Below, piece by piece: positions 25,206 through 33,316 of a stretch of DNA of 38,834 bases. Where the stretch lies: contig CAMWNH010000013.1 in the NCBI GenBank assembly GCA_947175605.1, positions 1 to 38,834 of the forward strand. Direction: 5' to 3'. Numbering within the stretch: the first letter of the stretch is position 1; the number at the start of each line of letters is the position of its first letter. Below the pieces are notes generated by a model. The model did no database searches, had not been told where the DNA came from, and saw nothing but the letters and a program-made list of their open reading frames with translations. The DNA is from an uncultured Porphyromonadaceae bacterium. GTDB lineage: Bacteria; Bacteroidota; Bacteroidia; Bacteroidales; Muribaculaceae. A program made the position numbers and the translations under genes.

Positions 25206-26306
25206 TTATTTTTTGAAGTTGGCGAAATAATGGTCCAGCACATCGGAGGCAGCTGCGAAGCTCGAGCGGCGGTTGGCCAGCACCTCGCGTTCGTTGCGCG
25301 CGAGCAGTCGTTCGATTTCCGGATTCTCGTAGAAGTTCTTGCGTAGCTGCTCGTTTATCGTCTCGAACATCCACCAGCGCGCTTGTTCCTGACGTTTCCG
25401 CTCGAAGTAGCCGTTGGCCTTCACGAACTCGAAATATCGGTCTATCATGTCCCATACCTCCGTGATGCCCAGCTCGTAATAGCCTGAATACGTCAGCACT
25501 TCGGGCTGCCAGCCCGAAGCTGTGGGCGGGAATAGGTGAAGTGCGCTCCGGAATTGGGCTTGCGCAAGCTGTGCCGGACCCACGTTGTCGCCGTCGGCCT
25601 TGTTGATTACTATGCCATCGGCCATTTCCATGATGCCGCGCTTTATGCCCTGGAGCTCATCGCCCGTTCCCGCAAGCTGAATCAGCAGGAAAAAGTCCAC
25701 CATGGAATGCACGGCAGTCTCGCTCTGACCCACGCCCACCGTCTCGACGAAAATATTATCGTATCCCGCGGCCTCGCACAGCACGATGGTCTCGCGCGTC
25801 TTGCGCGCCACGCCGCCCAGACTGCCGGCCGATGGGCTGGGACGGATGAAAGCCCCGGGATGGGTGCTCAGCTTCTCCATGCGCGTCTTGTCGCCGAGGA
25901 TGCTGCCCTTGGTGCGTTCGCTGGATGGGTCGATGGCCAGTACGGCAAGCTTGCCCTGTGTGCGTCGGATCACCTCCAGACCGAACACGTCGATACTGGT
26001 ACTCTTGCCCGCGCCCGGTACACCCGTGATACCTATCCTGCGCGAGCGGCCGCTCGAGGGCAGGCACTTTTCGATCACCTCCTGAGCCAGCGCATAGTGG
26101 TCCGGTGCCAGACTCTCTACAAGCGTCACGGCGCGGCTCAGAGCCGTGATATCGCCCTTAAGTATGCCTTCCACAAGTTCGGAGGCCGTAGGGATGGGCT
26201 TGCGCCGGGGGCGCGTGGCCAGATATGGATTTACGCTCGGGGGCTGGGCAACGCCGGAATTGACGTTAAGCCCCGTGTATCGGCTGTCGTTTTCAGGATG
26301 TTCCAT
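25206..26306 (-). CDS. meaB: Methylmalonyl-CoA mutase-associated GTPase MeaB
   Basis: A 366-residue G3E-family P-loop GTPase that loads and protects the adenosylcobalamin cofactor of methylmalonyl-CoA mutase in the cytoplasm. The start is ATG 26306 (MEHPENDSRYTGLNVNSG), overlapping the phosphatase stop as TAATG; the frame runs open up to 26651 but the extension is antisense-like sequence inside the phosphatase gene. Motifs: Walker A GITGVPGAGKSTSID, the MeaB-specific AIDPSSERTKGSILGDKTRM, FIRPSPSAGSLGG, FVETVGVGQSE (switch II) and GIVINKADGDN (NKxD). The mutase itself is not in the window. Gene order with phosphatase and GH3 suggests a shared transcript. Confidence 0.95.
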   Translation of the reverse strand: MEHPENDSRYTGLNVNSGVAQPPSVNPYLATRPRRKPIPTASELVEGILKGDITALSRAVTLVESLAPDHYALAQEVIEKCLPSSGRSRRIGITGVPGAGKSTSIDVFGLEVIRRTQGKLAVLAIDPSSERTKGSILGDKTRMEKLSTHPGAFIRPSPSAGSLGGVARKTRETIVLCEAAGYDNIFVETVGVGQSETAVHSMVDFFLLIQLAGTGDELQGIKRGIMEMADGIVINKADGDNVGPAQLAQAQFRSALHLFPPTASGWQPEVLTYSGYYELGITEVWDMIDRYFEFVKANGYFERKRQEQARWWMFETINEQLRKNFYENPEIERLLARNEREVLANRRSSFAAASDVLDHYFANFKK

Positions 26307-27709
26307 TAGAGATCTTTTCCGTTTAAAATGTCCAGAATGTGACGTGGAAGGTCGGTATTGTTGTTGAAGCCCTTGAAGCGGTCCGCGCCCACGCCTACCG
26401 CGAAGACAGGCACAGGATTGCCCGTATGGCTCGTGGTGGTGAAGCCCACGCCGGCCGCATCGTTCAGGATGCGGAACACGTCCACGGCAAAGGCGTTGAA
26501 GCTCGCGTAAAGCGTCTCCTGATCCTTGCTGTTGCGTTCGTGGAAAGTCTTCTCGAACTGTTCGCGCAGGCCGGTTTCCTGTTCGGCACTGACCGGCACT
26601 ACTGTGAAGAAGCCGAGCTTCTCGGTCAGTATTTCCTTCATGTCGTCCCACGTATAGTTGCGGCGGCTCTTGAGCAGCCCTTTGCAGAGCTCGCTGAACT
26701 CTTCCTTGGAGATGCGCTGCGCATCGAAAAGACCCAGCTTGGCCTCGTAATGAAGCGCGCGGTTGCCCAGGGACATTCCGCCCGTGTCGTGGTCGGCAGT
26801 CACCAGAATAAGCGTCTCGTCGGGGTGCGCGAGATAAAAATCGAAGGCCACGCCTATGGCCTCGTCGAAGTTGAGGATCTCCTTGATGGCCGCTCCGCCG
26901 TCATTTCCGTGCAGGGCATGGTCGATATTGCCGCCCTCCACCATCATGAAGAATCCCTGCGGCGCACGCTTCTCGAGGTGTGCCAGACATGTGCGCGTCA
27001 TCTGCGGCAGGTTCAGCGTCTGCGAGCCTATCGAGTCGATCGTGTAACCCACGTTCCATGGACGCGACCCCTCGTAATTCAGCAGAAGTACCCGGCCGTC
27101 GCCTATCGAGTCGATAGCGCCGGGGCCATACAGCACCTGCACCTTTTCCGAGGCAAGGCGTGATGCCACGTCCGTCGGTGCCCCGTCCTTGTCGCTTGTG
27201 CCCTGGATGCCCGCACCGCCCACGAAATCGTATCCGCTGGCCGCCAGCGCGCAATCGATGTCATAGAACATCTTGCGGTAGGGCACATGCGCGTAGAAAG
27301 CGCCGGGTGTGGCGTCATCGGCAGCCACCGACGTGAGCACGCCCACGCCCATGCCGCGGTCCTTGCAGATTCGGGCCACCGAAGTCACATCCAGCGAGTC
27401 CGCATCCTGGCCCAGCATTCCGTTGCGGGTCTTCGAGCCGGTCGAGAGAGCCGTGCCTGCGGCCGCCGAGTCCGTCACGGGGCTCGATGCCGAGAATGTG
27501 CGCGTCCATCCGGCCACGGACATCTGCATCATGTTCAGAGGCTTTTCCTCACCGCGGATTTCACGCCAATAGCTTTCAGCGGCCATTATAGGACCCATGC
27601 CCATGCCGTCGCCTATGTAGTAAAAGATATATTTCGGCGCCTCGGCTGCCGCAATTGCGCCTCCCGCCAGCGTAAGCGCTGTCAGGATAGATAGAATATG
27701 TTTTTTCAT
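26306..27709 (-). CDS. Alkaline phosphatase (PhoA superfamily), secreted
   Basis: A 467-residue phosphomonoesterase with a signal peptide (MKKHILSILTALTLAGGAIA). Metal and active-site residues of the family are visible: YYIGDGMGMGP (metal Asp), SSPVTDSAAAGTALSTG (nucleophile Ser), VEGGNIDHALHGND (metal Glu/His), VTADHDTGG and TTSHTGNPVPVFAVG (zinc His). It is expected in the periplasm, freeing phosphate from organic monoesters. The ATG overlaps the GH3 stop by 4 bases (ATGA) and its stop overlaps meaB by 1 base, so it is the middle gene of a tightly packed operon. Confidence 0.94.
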   Translation of the reverse strand: MKKHILSILTALTLAGGAIAAAEAPKYIFYYIGDGMGMGPIMAAESYWREIRGEEKPLNMMQMSVAGWTRTFSASSPVTDSAAAGTALSTGSKTRNGMLGQDADSLDVTSVARICKDRGMGVGVLTSVAADDATPGAFYAHVPYRKMFYDIDCALAASGYDFVGGAGIQGTSDKDGAPTDVASRLASEKVQVLYGPGAIDSIGDGRVLLLNYEGSRPWNVGYTIDSIGSQTLNLPQMTRTCLAHLEKRAPQGFFMMVEGGNIDHALHGNDGGAAIKEILNFDEAIGVAFDFYLAHPDETLILVTADHDTGGMSLGNRALHYEAKLGLFDAQRISKEEFSELCKGLLKSRRNYTWDDMKEILTEKLGFFTVVPVSAEQETGLREQFEKTFHERNSKDQETLYASFNAFAVDVFRILNDAAGVGFTTTSHTGNPVPVFAVGVGADRFKGFNNNTDLPRHILDILNGKDL

Positions 27710-29253
27710 TTCTGTATATCGGATATGCTGTTGTTCATTTCAAGAAGGCGATCCATCAGTTCGCGCGAGTTGCTCAGGCGTGGCACTTTCCGCTGCCCTC
27801 CGAGCTTCCCTGTCTGAGCCAGCCATGTCTCGAACAGTCCGGGCCGGGCCGTACGCACTTCGGGACCGTCAAGGAAAATCCCTCCTGCGCGCTTGGCCGC
27901 GTAGTCGGAGTTCACGCGTTGCAGTTCGCGGTCCAGTGTTTCCGCGAAGGCTGTCACGGAAGCCGGCTCGCGGCGCCATTCCACGAGCCACTGATGCCGC
28001 CCCCGGCTTCCGTCGGCCCGGGCATAGACAGGAGCTGCCGTGTAGTCGGCCACCTCGCACCCGTGTGTGCGGCATGCCGCAGCCATGGCCGCCTCGGCAT
28101 TGTGCACCATCAGCTCCTCGCCGAAGGCATTGATGTATGATTTCGTGCGCCCTGCCACGCTTATGCGTAGCGGCACGGCGCTTTCTATCCGCACGGTGTC
28201 GCCCGGCGAGTAGCGCCAAAGCCCGTTGCAACTGCTCACGAGCAGCTCGTACGTCCGTCCTTGCTCCACCTCTCCGGCTCCGACAGCCTCGCCCCCGTCC
28301 AGCGGGCGGAACTCGTAGTATATTCCGCGGTCGAGCAGCAGGAGCATTCCTGCCTCCGCGTCAGGCGTGTCCTGGGCGGCGAAGAAGCCCTCCGAGGCAT
28401 TGTAATTCTCCACATAATGCATACGCCTTGGATCCGTCAGGCGGCGGTATTGCTCGCGGTAGGGCGCGAAGGAAATGCCCCCGTGGAAGAAAACCTCCAG
28501 ATTGGGCCAGACATCGTGTATCGTATTCGCTCCCGCACGCTCTATCACCTTCTCTATTACGGTCATGAACCACGACGGCACGCCCGAAATATTCGTGATG
28601 TCGGCATGCAGCGAAGCCTCGACCAGCGCCGGGAGTTTCTTGTCCCAGTCGGCCATGAGCGCTGTCCGGCGGTCCGGCACGCGGAAGAGGTTCACAAGCG
28701 GATTGATTTCGGCGATGAGCGTGGCCGAGAGGTCGCCCACACGCACATCCGGAGGCAGATTGGCAACTTCATTCGCATAGCTGCCGCCAAGAATGAAACT
28801 GCGCCCGCCGAACAGGCGACTGTGCGGATTCATACCGAGGTAAAATGCCACGGCATCCGATGCCCCGGCGTAGTGGTTGCGATGCAGAGCCGCGTCGGTG
28901 ATGGGGATATATTTGCTTTTCCCCCCTGATGTGCCCGAGCTTTGCGCGAAGCGCAGCGTGCGTCCCGGCCACAGGATGTCCCGCTCGCCCATGACCATGC
29001 GCATGATGTCCGGCCGTACATCCTCATATCCCGCCACCGGCACGGCAGCGGCGAATGCTCTCGCCGGATCGGGCGAGAGTAGAATTTCCGCGAATCCGTA
29101 GCGGCGCCCTGCCTCCGTATCCCGTGCTTGCTGCAGCAGGCTGCGGAGCTCGCGCATCTGTGCGCGTTCGATACCCTGCCGCGACGCCGTCCATTCCAGG
29201 ATGGCGCGTCGCCGCAGGGCAAAGTATGGACGGGCGAGAGGCGTAAAGTTCAC
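27706..29253 (-). CDS. GH3 auxin-responsive promoter family protein
   Basis: A 515-residue bacterial member of the GH3 family, within the ANL adenylating superfamily. In plants such enzymes join amino acids to acyl acids after activation with ATP; bacterial substrates are largely unknown. The ATP-binding P-loop-like motif is RFAQSSGTSGGKSKYIP (about 101-117), followed by FGGRSFILGGSY, ISGVPSWFMTVIEKVI, the VENYNASEGFFAAQD motif and a C-terminal domain with VAGRTKSYINAFGEELMV. Start is GTG at 29253, 18 bases after the endonuclease stop. No signal peptide, so it is cytosolic. Proteins of this kind are typical of Bacteroidota. Confidence 0.9.
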   Translation of the reverse strand: MNFTPLARPYFALRRRAILEWTASRQGIERAQMRELRSLLQQARDTEAGRRYGFAEILLSPDPARAFAAAVPVAGYEDVRPDIMRMVMGERDILWPGRTLRFAQSSGTSGGKSKYIPITDAALHRNHYAGASDAVAFYLGMNPHSRLFGGRSFILGGSYANEVANLPPDVRVGDLSATLIAEINPLVNLFRVPDRRTALMADWDKKLPALVEASLHADITNISGVPSWFMTVIEKVIERAGANTIHDVWPNLEVFFHGGISFAPYREQYRRLTDPRRMHYVENYNASEGFFAAQDTPDAEAGMLLLLDRGIYYEFRPLDGGEAVGAGEVEQGRTYELLVSSCNGLWRYSPGDTVRIESAVPLRISVAGRTKSYINAFGEELMVHNAEAAMAAACRTHGCEVADYTAAPVYARADGSRGRHQWLVEWRREPASVTAFAETLDRELQRVNSDYAAKRAGGIFLDGPEVRTARPGLFETWLAQTGKLGGQRKVPRLSNSRELMDRLLEMNNSISDIQK

Positions 29254-29271
29254 GGCTTCAGTATGTCTGTC

Positions 29272-30954
29272 TTATCTCACAACCGCCTTTACAGGTGTAG
29301 GATGCTGCGACGTACGCACCAGGTAGATGCCGGCGCACATGGGAATGTCCGTATTTTGCGATACCTCCGGCACAACTTCCACAAGACGGCCCGCGGGATC
29401 GTATATTTCGCATGCCTGCTGCGGTGCCGAGCAGATGATGCGCAGGAAGCCCGTAAAGCCCTGAACCACCAGGGGCTCTTCCACCTCTACACCGCGAATG
29501 CCCGTATGGTCCACGGTTACGACGTTCGACATCGGCGAACGTACGCCCAGACGGACGCTCTGCACCGAGTAGGTCTCGCGTTCGCTTTCGTCGAAGCCCG
29601 TGATTTCCTGCGGAGAGCCTTCCGACAGGATTTCCTCCGTCTGCACACCGCCTCCGTTCAGATACTGCGTGCGCGTCACGATCCAGTAGTCCACCGTCTC
29701 GCCCTCGGGCGTATCCCATTCCGCAAGATAGCGGTCGCTCTCGATCGAGGATGCCGGCAGAGCCGTGCATGCCGTCAGCGTGGGCACCGCAAGGCACTCG
29801 CCGCGCAACGTCACTGATACGGAGCCCGTTATGCCGCCGTCGCTGATCACCAGCTTCGATTCATGCTGGCCCAGCGCTGTCGGCCGATAAGTCACGTTCA
29901 GCCAATAGCCCTCATCGGCATTTGCCAGTGTGGCGTCGAGGCTCCCCGACGGAATGGCGAACATGCCCCTGTCGCCCGAATATATGGTCAGCGACAGCTT
30001 CCCGCGCAGGTGGTCGCCCTTGATATAGAGTTTCGTTAGTGAAGTCTGGCCTTCCGCCACCTGTCCCATCTCGAGGGTCATCCCGCGCGTGGGAGCCACC
30101 AGGTCCGGCGTGCCCTGATCGGGAGGAGTAACCGTGCCCCCGCCCGACGTGCTGCCGTCATAAGCCTGTCCCTTCATGTTGCCCCATAGATACTCGGCCA
30201 GTATCGGGCAGTCGATGAATGGATTGCGGTTGTTCTGTATGCTGTAGACGGTCTCGTTGCGGTCTATCTCCTTCTGGCTCACGGGGTCTTGCCGGTGCCA
30301 TTTCATCAACAGGTCGATGGCCCATGGCGTGAGGGTAGGGTAGAGGTTCTGTGCAACCATGAACGTGTACTTCCATGTCAGATCCTGATAGCATGTAGCC
30401 ATATAGAAATAAGTTCGCGCGAAGTCCCCTTTATATTCGTCGTCAGGTTCGAACACGAAGGCTGCACCGCCACCCTGGCCGTTCACCGGATAGCCCACCT
30501 TGGAGATTCCGTTGTTGAATTTCACCGAACTGTTCATGTCCACCATTCCCAGCGGATAGTTGCTCTTGGCCGTATTGGCCTTCATCTCCGAGGGGTAGAG
30601 GTGGTTCAGGTCCACGTATGCGCTCACGGTCGTCGAGCCGCCCCACCAGCTTTTGGGGAAGGAGTGCTCGCGATTAAGACCGGAGAACGAAGGCGCGTAA
30701 AAAGGTATGTCGGAGTACATGTCCCACCACCGGCGCGAGTCAGGATACACGTCCGTGCGCTGGAAATACTTGGGCAGATCCTGATAAGAGCTGATCAGCG
30801 TGAAATTATGGATACGGTTGTAGATAGCCGTCTTGAGTTCGCCTTCCTTCTTGCCTGTGAGCGAAGAATAGTAGCCTGCAGGCACATCGGCTGTCGCTGA
30901 CGGAGCCAGCACGGACGCTGCGGCCGAAAGGATTAGGGTGCGGAAGATTTTCAT
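29272..30954 (-). CDS. Secreted endonuclease I-family nuclease with T9SS-like tail
   Basis: A 560-residue exported nuclease. Residues 1-22 (MKIFRTLILSAAASVLAPSA) are a signal peptide. About 25-270 is an endonuclease I domain of the beta-beta-alpha-metal class with LNREHSFPKSWWGGS (catalytic His), DLNHLYPSEMKANTAKSNYPLG and NPFIDCPILAEYLWG. A GGG/TP linker leads to beta-sandwich repeats (about 290-490), one of them fibronectin-like. The last 60-70 residues (ACEIYDPAGRLVEVV ... AGIYLVRTS ... VKAVVR) resemble a type A C-terminal sorting domain of the type IX secretion system, so the protein is probably released or held at the cell surface. It cuts extracellular nucleic acid, plausibly supplying nucleotides for the phosphatase encoded two genes on. 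A promoter lies at 31015-31045. Confidence 0.9.
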   Translation of the reverse strand: MKIFRTLILSAAASVLAPSATADVPAGYYSSLTGKKEGELKTAIYNRIHNFTLISSYQDLPKYFQRTDVYPDSRRWWDMYSDIPFYAPSFSGLNREHSFPKSWWGGSTTVSAYVDLNHLYPSEMKANTAKSNYPLGMVDMNSSVKFNNGISKVGYPVNGQGGGAAFVFEPDDEYKGDFARTYFYMATCYQDLTWKYTFMVAQNLYPTLTPWAIDLLMKWHRQDPVSQKEIDRNETVYSIQNNRNPFIDCPILAEYLWGNMKGQAYDGSTSGGGTVTPPDQGTPDLVAPTRGMTLEMGQVAEGQTSLTKLYIKGDHLRGKLSLTIYSGDRGMFAIPSGSLDATLANADEGYWLNVTYRPTALGQHESKLVISDGGITGSVSVTLRGECLAVPTLTACTALPASSIESDRYLAEWDTPEGETVDYWIVTRTQYLNGGGVQTEEILSEGSPQEITGFDESERETYSVQSVRLGVRSPMSNVVTVDHTGIRGVEVEEPLVVQGFTGFLRIICSAPQQACEIYDPAGRLVEVVPEVSQNTDIPMCAGIYLVRTSQHPTPVKAVVR

Positions 30955-31014
30955 TTTTCAGGTTTAGCGGGTTACAGCGCGCACCTTGAGCATAAGGGCA
31001 CAAAGCGCACACTG

Positions 31015-31045
31015 CAAATTTACACAATTCCCCCCACACCGCCAA
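31015..31045 (-). promoter_or_regulatory. Promoter of the endonuclease-GH3-phosphatase-meaB operon
   Basis: On the minus strand TTGG (complement of 31042-31045), 19 bp, then TAAATTTG (complement of 31015-31022), giving a leader of about 55 bases before the ATG at 30954. The pattern is nearly identical to the apbE promoter. Confidence 0.75.
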
Positions 31046-31076
31046 CTACAACCCCCGCAAAAAACCGGAATAACTC

Positions 31077-31106
31077 CCGATTAATCCTGATTAATCCCGA
31101 TCAATC
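31077..31106. repeat. Three tandem 10-base units
   Basis: The units CCGATTAATC, CTGATTAATC and CCGATCAATC follow head to tail. They lie upstream of the endonuclease -33 element and could bind a regulator, but there is no direct sign of function. Confidence 0.6.
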
Positions 31107-31261
31107 ATGAAAAAATCCGCGCTTAACCCCGCCCAAGAAATCTTTTTGTTCAGGCGGCGAGCTTCAGCGAGCCCAATCCTTCTCGATTATAAGATTTTAG
31201 AAGTATAAAGATTACAGATATTTATAGCGTAGATATGGCCGAAGGCCAAAATAATCACGTA

Positions 31262-31552
31262 CTAACGTAGTTCAACGCTTAAACCCATTGCCGACACCAT
31301 ACGGTAGAATGTTGAGATGGAAGGAATGGTTAGACCTCTTTCTACACGTGAAATATAACTTTTATCAGTGCCGATTTTTTCAGCGAGCTCCGACTGTGTC
31401 ATACCGGATTCCTTGCGTGCGTCAAGCAAAATCTGAGCGTTGTACTCCTCCCAAGCCTGATCTTCTGCTTTTCTGCGGCTATCTGTTCCTGGTGCGCCAA
31501 ATGTACGATTGAGTTCTTCACTCACATTGTATGTCTGCATTTTTGTCTTCAT
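31262..31552 (-). CDS. HigA-type antitoxin, XRE-family helix-turn-helix
   Basis: A 96-residue DNA-binding protein. ATG 31552 (MKTKMQTYNV) or ATG 31540 can start it. A Cro/C1-type HTH occupies about 38-94, with MTQSELAEKIGTDKSYISRV and GLTIPSISTFYRMVSAMGL, followed by a short VELR end. The first 35 residues are the toxin-facing part. It starts within the 3' end of the toxin frame (35-base overlap), which is the usual toxin-first order of HigBA loci. It would be expected to repress at the palindrome at 31885-31900. The frame is intact, although the toxin frame is broken. Confidence 0.88.
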   Translation of the reverse strand: MKTKMQTYNVSEELNRTFGAPGTDSRRKAEDQAWEEYNAQILLDARKESGMTQSELAEKIGTDKSYISRVERGLTIPSISTFYRMVSAMGLSVELR

Positions 31553-31865
31553 AATATTCTCGCTTAAGTCGTTTTGCTTTTGATATTTCGCTCCTTGGAG
31601 TCTTTTGAGTCTTCTTTCTGAAGGCGTTGAATAAAATCACGAGCCGTTCGCCGTCGTATATAAAGAAAATTCTGAATTCATTAGTACCATAATTTACTCT
31701 GAATTCATAAATCCCGTCATCTATATACTTTATGAAATGAGATGGAATCCGCTCTGTGTCAGAAAACAACAATAGCGCTCTACGTATCTTCAGCTACTCC
31801 TTTTCGCTAAGCTTGGACATGAAGTCGATGTAGTAGTCTTTATATGCTATAATTTCCCGGACCAT
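31518..31865 (-). pseudogene. HigB/RelE-type toxin with in-frame amber codon
   Basis: Read through from ATG 31865 the frame encodes 114 residues plus one TAG: MVREIIAYKDYYIDFMSKLS then EKE, stop at codon 24 (31794-31796), then LKIRRALLLFSDTERIPSHF and a normal phage-Gp49/HigB toxin core (DDGIYEFRVNYG, EFRIFFIYDGERLVILFNAF, RKKTQKTPRSEISKAKRLK). In relatives of this toxin the residue after SEKE is typically Gln, so CAG to TAG is the likely single change. HigB toxins cut ribosome-bound mRNA. The remaining 3' frame from about 31772 could only be made from a TTG start. Either the toxin is dead with a surviving antitoxin, or the codon is suppressed; the sequence does not decide. Confidence 0.82.
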
Positions 31866-31869
31866 GTCG

Positions 31870-31900
31870 CAAAGTTATGTAGAGTTGTTTAATTATACAA
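31870..31900 (-). promoter_or_regulatory. Promoter and operator of the HigBA locus
   Basis: On the minus strand TTGT (complement of 31897-31900), 19 bp, then TAACTTTG (complement of 31870-31877). A near-perfect 16-bp palindrome, TTGTTTAATTATACAA (31885-31900), covers the -33 and half the spacer and suits autorepression by the HTH antitoxin. The -7 box ends only 4 bases before the toxin ATG (31865), so the transcript would be almost leaderless. Confidence 0.75.
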
Positions 31901-31942
31901 CAAAATTCCGAAAATAATGTTGACTGATGAACATAGAAGGTC

Positions 31943-33202
31943 CTACTCTCCCTGTTCGGCGGTCTTCGTCGGGAGCCAGCGGTAGAGGCGGTCGGCCGGG
32001 CGGATCTTGGCCGGAACGGCAATGGAGAAGGCATCGCCCTTCACGGCCTTCGCCACCGAGCGGCCCCCGACGCGGATGTCCTCGACCTTCACGATCAGCG
32101 CTCCCGTGGTCGGTCCCGTTATCACAACCTCCTCGCCCACGTTCAGCTCACCGGCCTCCAGGAAAAACTCCCCGACGCCCAGCTTCGAGAACCACTTCAC
32201 GCCCTTGGCCGTGTACTGCTTCACACGCGTGGCCGACGAACCGTACTTCGACGACCATTCCCCCAGACGTTGCCCCAGATAGTAGCCGTCCCAGAATCCG
32301 CGGTTGAAAATCTTGCGCAAGCGCTCGTCCCATTCCGCGATGCGATCCTCCGAGTAGCTTCCGTCGCACAGCGCCTCCAGAGCCTCCGAATACGCGCGCA
32401 CCACCGTCAGCACATACTCCGGTCCGCGGGCGCGTCCCTCGATTTTGAACACACTCACACCCGCATCCACCATCTTGTTCAGGAAATGGATGGTCTTCAG
32501 GTCCTTGGGCGACATGATATACTTGTTCTCCACCGCCAGCTCCTCGCCCGTCTCGCGATCGCGCACCGTGTAGCCGCGGCGGCATATCTGTGTGCACGCC
32601 CCGCGGTTGGCGCTCGAGTTCATCTCGTGCAGGCTCAGATAGCACTTGCCCGACACGGCCATGCACAGCGCCCCGTGGCAGAACATCTCTATCTTCACGA
32701 GCTCACCCTTGGGCCCGCGTATGTCCTCGGCCACTATCGCATCGTGGATAGCCTTCACCTGCTCCAGGGAAAGCTCGCGAGCAAGCACCACCACATCCGC
32801 ATAAGCCGCGTAGAAGCGCACCGCCTCGATGTTCGAGATATTGCACTGCGTCGATATGTGCACCTCCACGCCCCGGCTGCGCGCATAGCTTATCGCCGCG
32901 ATGTCCGTGGCTATGATGGCCGTCAGCCCGGCCGCCTTGGCCGCGTCTATGATGGCATGCACGGCAGGAATATCCTGATCGTAGATGATTGTGTTCACCG
33001 TTAGATACGTCCGCACGCCCGCCTCGCCGCATATGCGCGCTATCTCGCGCAAGTCGTCAAGCGTGAAGTTCGCGCTCGATTTCGAACGCATGTTCAGACC
33101 TTCCACGCCGAAGTACACGGCGTCCGTGCCCGCGGCTATGGCCGCCGACAGCGATTCGTAGCTCCCTACCGGAGCCATTATCTCAAAATCAGTTCTTTTC
33201 AC
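31943..33202 (-). CDS. U32 family peptidase-like protein (TrhP/YegQ/RlhA group)
   Basis: A 419-residue protein of the U32 family. Members studied in other bacteria are RNA-hydroxylation factors (TrhP for 5-hydroxyuridine at tRNA position 34, RlhA for 23S rRNA) rather than proven peptidases. The start is GTG at 33202 (MKRTDFEIMAPVGSYESL); the ATG eight codons on would cut the conserved EIMAPVGS strand. Motifs: AGTDAVYFGVEGLNMR, YLTVNTI, the cluster EMFCHGALCMAVSGKCYLS with NRGACTQICRRGY, whose four Cys may bind an iron-sulfur cluster, YIMSPKDL and FKIEGRARGPEYV. Its C-terminal domain begins after FWDGYYLG. Which RNA it acts on cannot be told. Confidence 0.9.
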   Translation of the reverse strand: MKRTDFEIMAPVGSYESLSAAIAAGTDAVYFGVEGLNMRSKSSANFTLDDLREIARICGEAGVRTYLTVNTIIYDQDIPAVHAIIDAAKAAGLTAIIATDIAAISYARSRGVEVHISTQCNISNIEAVRFYAAYADVVVLARELSLEQVKAIHDAIVAEDIRGPKGELVKIEMFCHGALCMAVSGKCYLSLHEMNSSANRGACTQICRRGYTVRDRETGEELAVENKYIMSPKDLKTIHFLNKMVDAGVSVFKIEGRARGPEYVLTVVRAYSEALEALCDGSYSEDRIAEWDERLRKIFNRGFWDGYYLGQRLGEWSSKYGSSATRVKQYTAKGVKWFSKLGVGEFFLEAGELNVGEEVVITGPTTGALIVKVEDIRVGGRSVAKAVKGDAFSIAVPAKIRPADRLYRWLPTKTAEQGE

Positions 33203-33227
33203 GATCCTACAGTGCTATACACCGAAT

Positions 33228-33259
33228 CATATCCCGGTGGTCCATGCCTCCGGGATATG
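33228..33259 (-). terminator. Hairpin between secG and U32 gene
   Basis: A perfect 10-bp stem CATATCCCGG/CCGGGATATG (33228-33237 with 33250-33259) with a 12-base loop lies 58 bases beyond the secG stop. There is no T-run, so termination is only probable. It lies about 25 bases before the U32 GTG start and could alternatively affect that leader. Confidence 0.5.
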
Positions 33260-33316
33260 ACCCTGTATTCTTGTTTGTAAATTTCTTGGCGCAGCGCCGG
33301 CTCTCGGCCTCGCGTA

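Larger units (their letters stand above)
30955..31261. other. Intergenic region upstream of endonuclease gene
   Basis: A 307-base gap between the endonuclease start and the HigA stop. It holds the endonuclease promoter (31015-31045), three tandem 10-base units (31077-31106), a partial copy of the AAGCTT-type half repeat (about 31141-31175) and a small dyad TGGCC-GAA-GGCCA around 31236-31248 that could end the toxin-antitoxin transcript. No open reading frame looks real. Confidence 0.65.

Noticed and set aside
26307-26651. N-terminal extension of the MeaB frame
   Set aside because: It lies inside the alkaline phosphatase gene in another frame and has no MeaB-like sequence. The ATG at 26306 starts the family-type protein and overlaps the phosphatase stop as TAATG.
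31077-31106. CRISPR-like short tandem repeats
   Set aside because: The three units are only 10 bases long, have no spacers, and no cas genes are in the window. No CRISPR array was seen anywhere.
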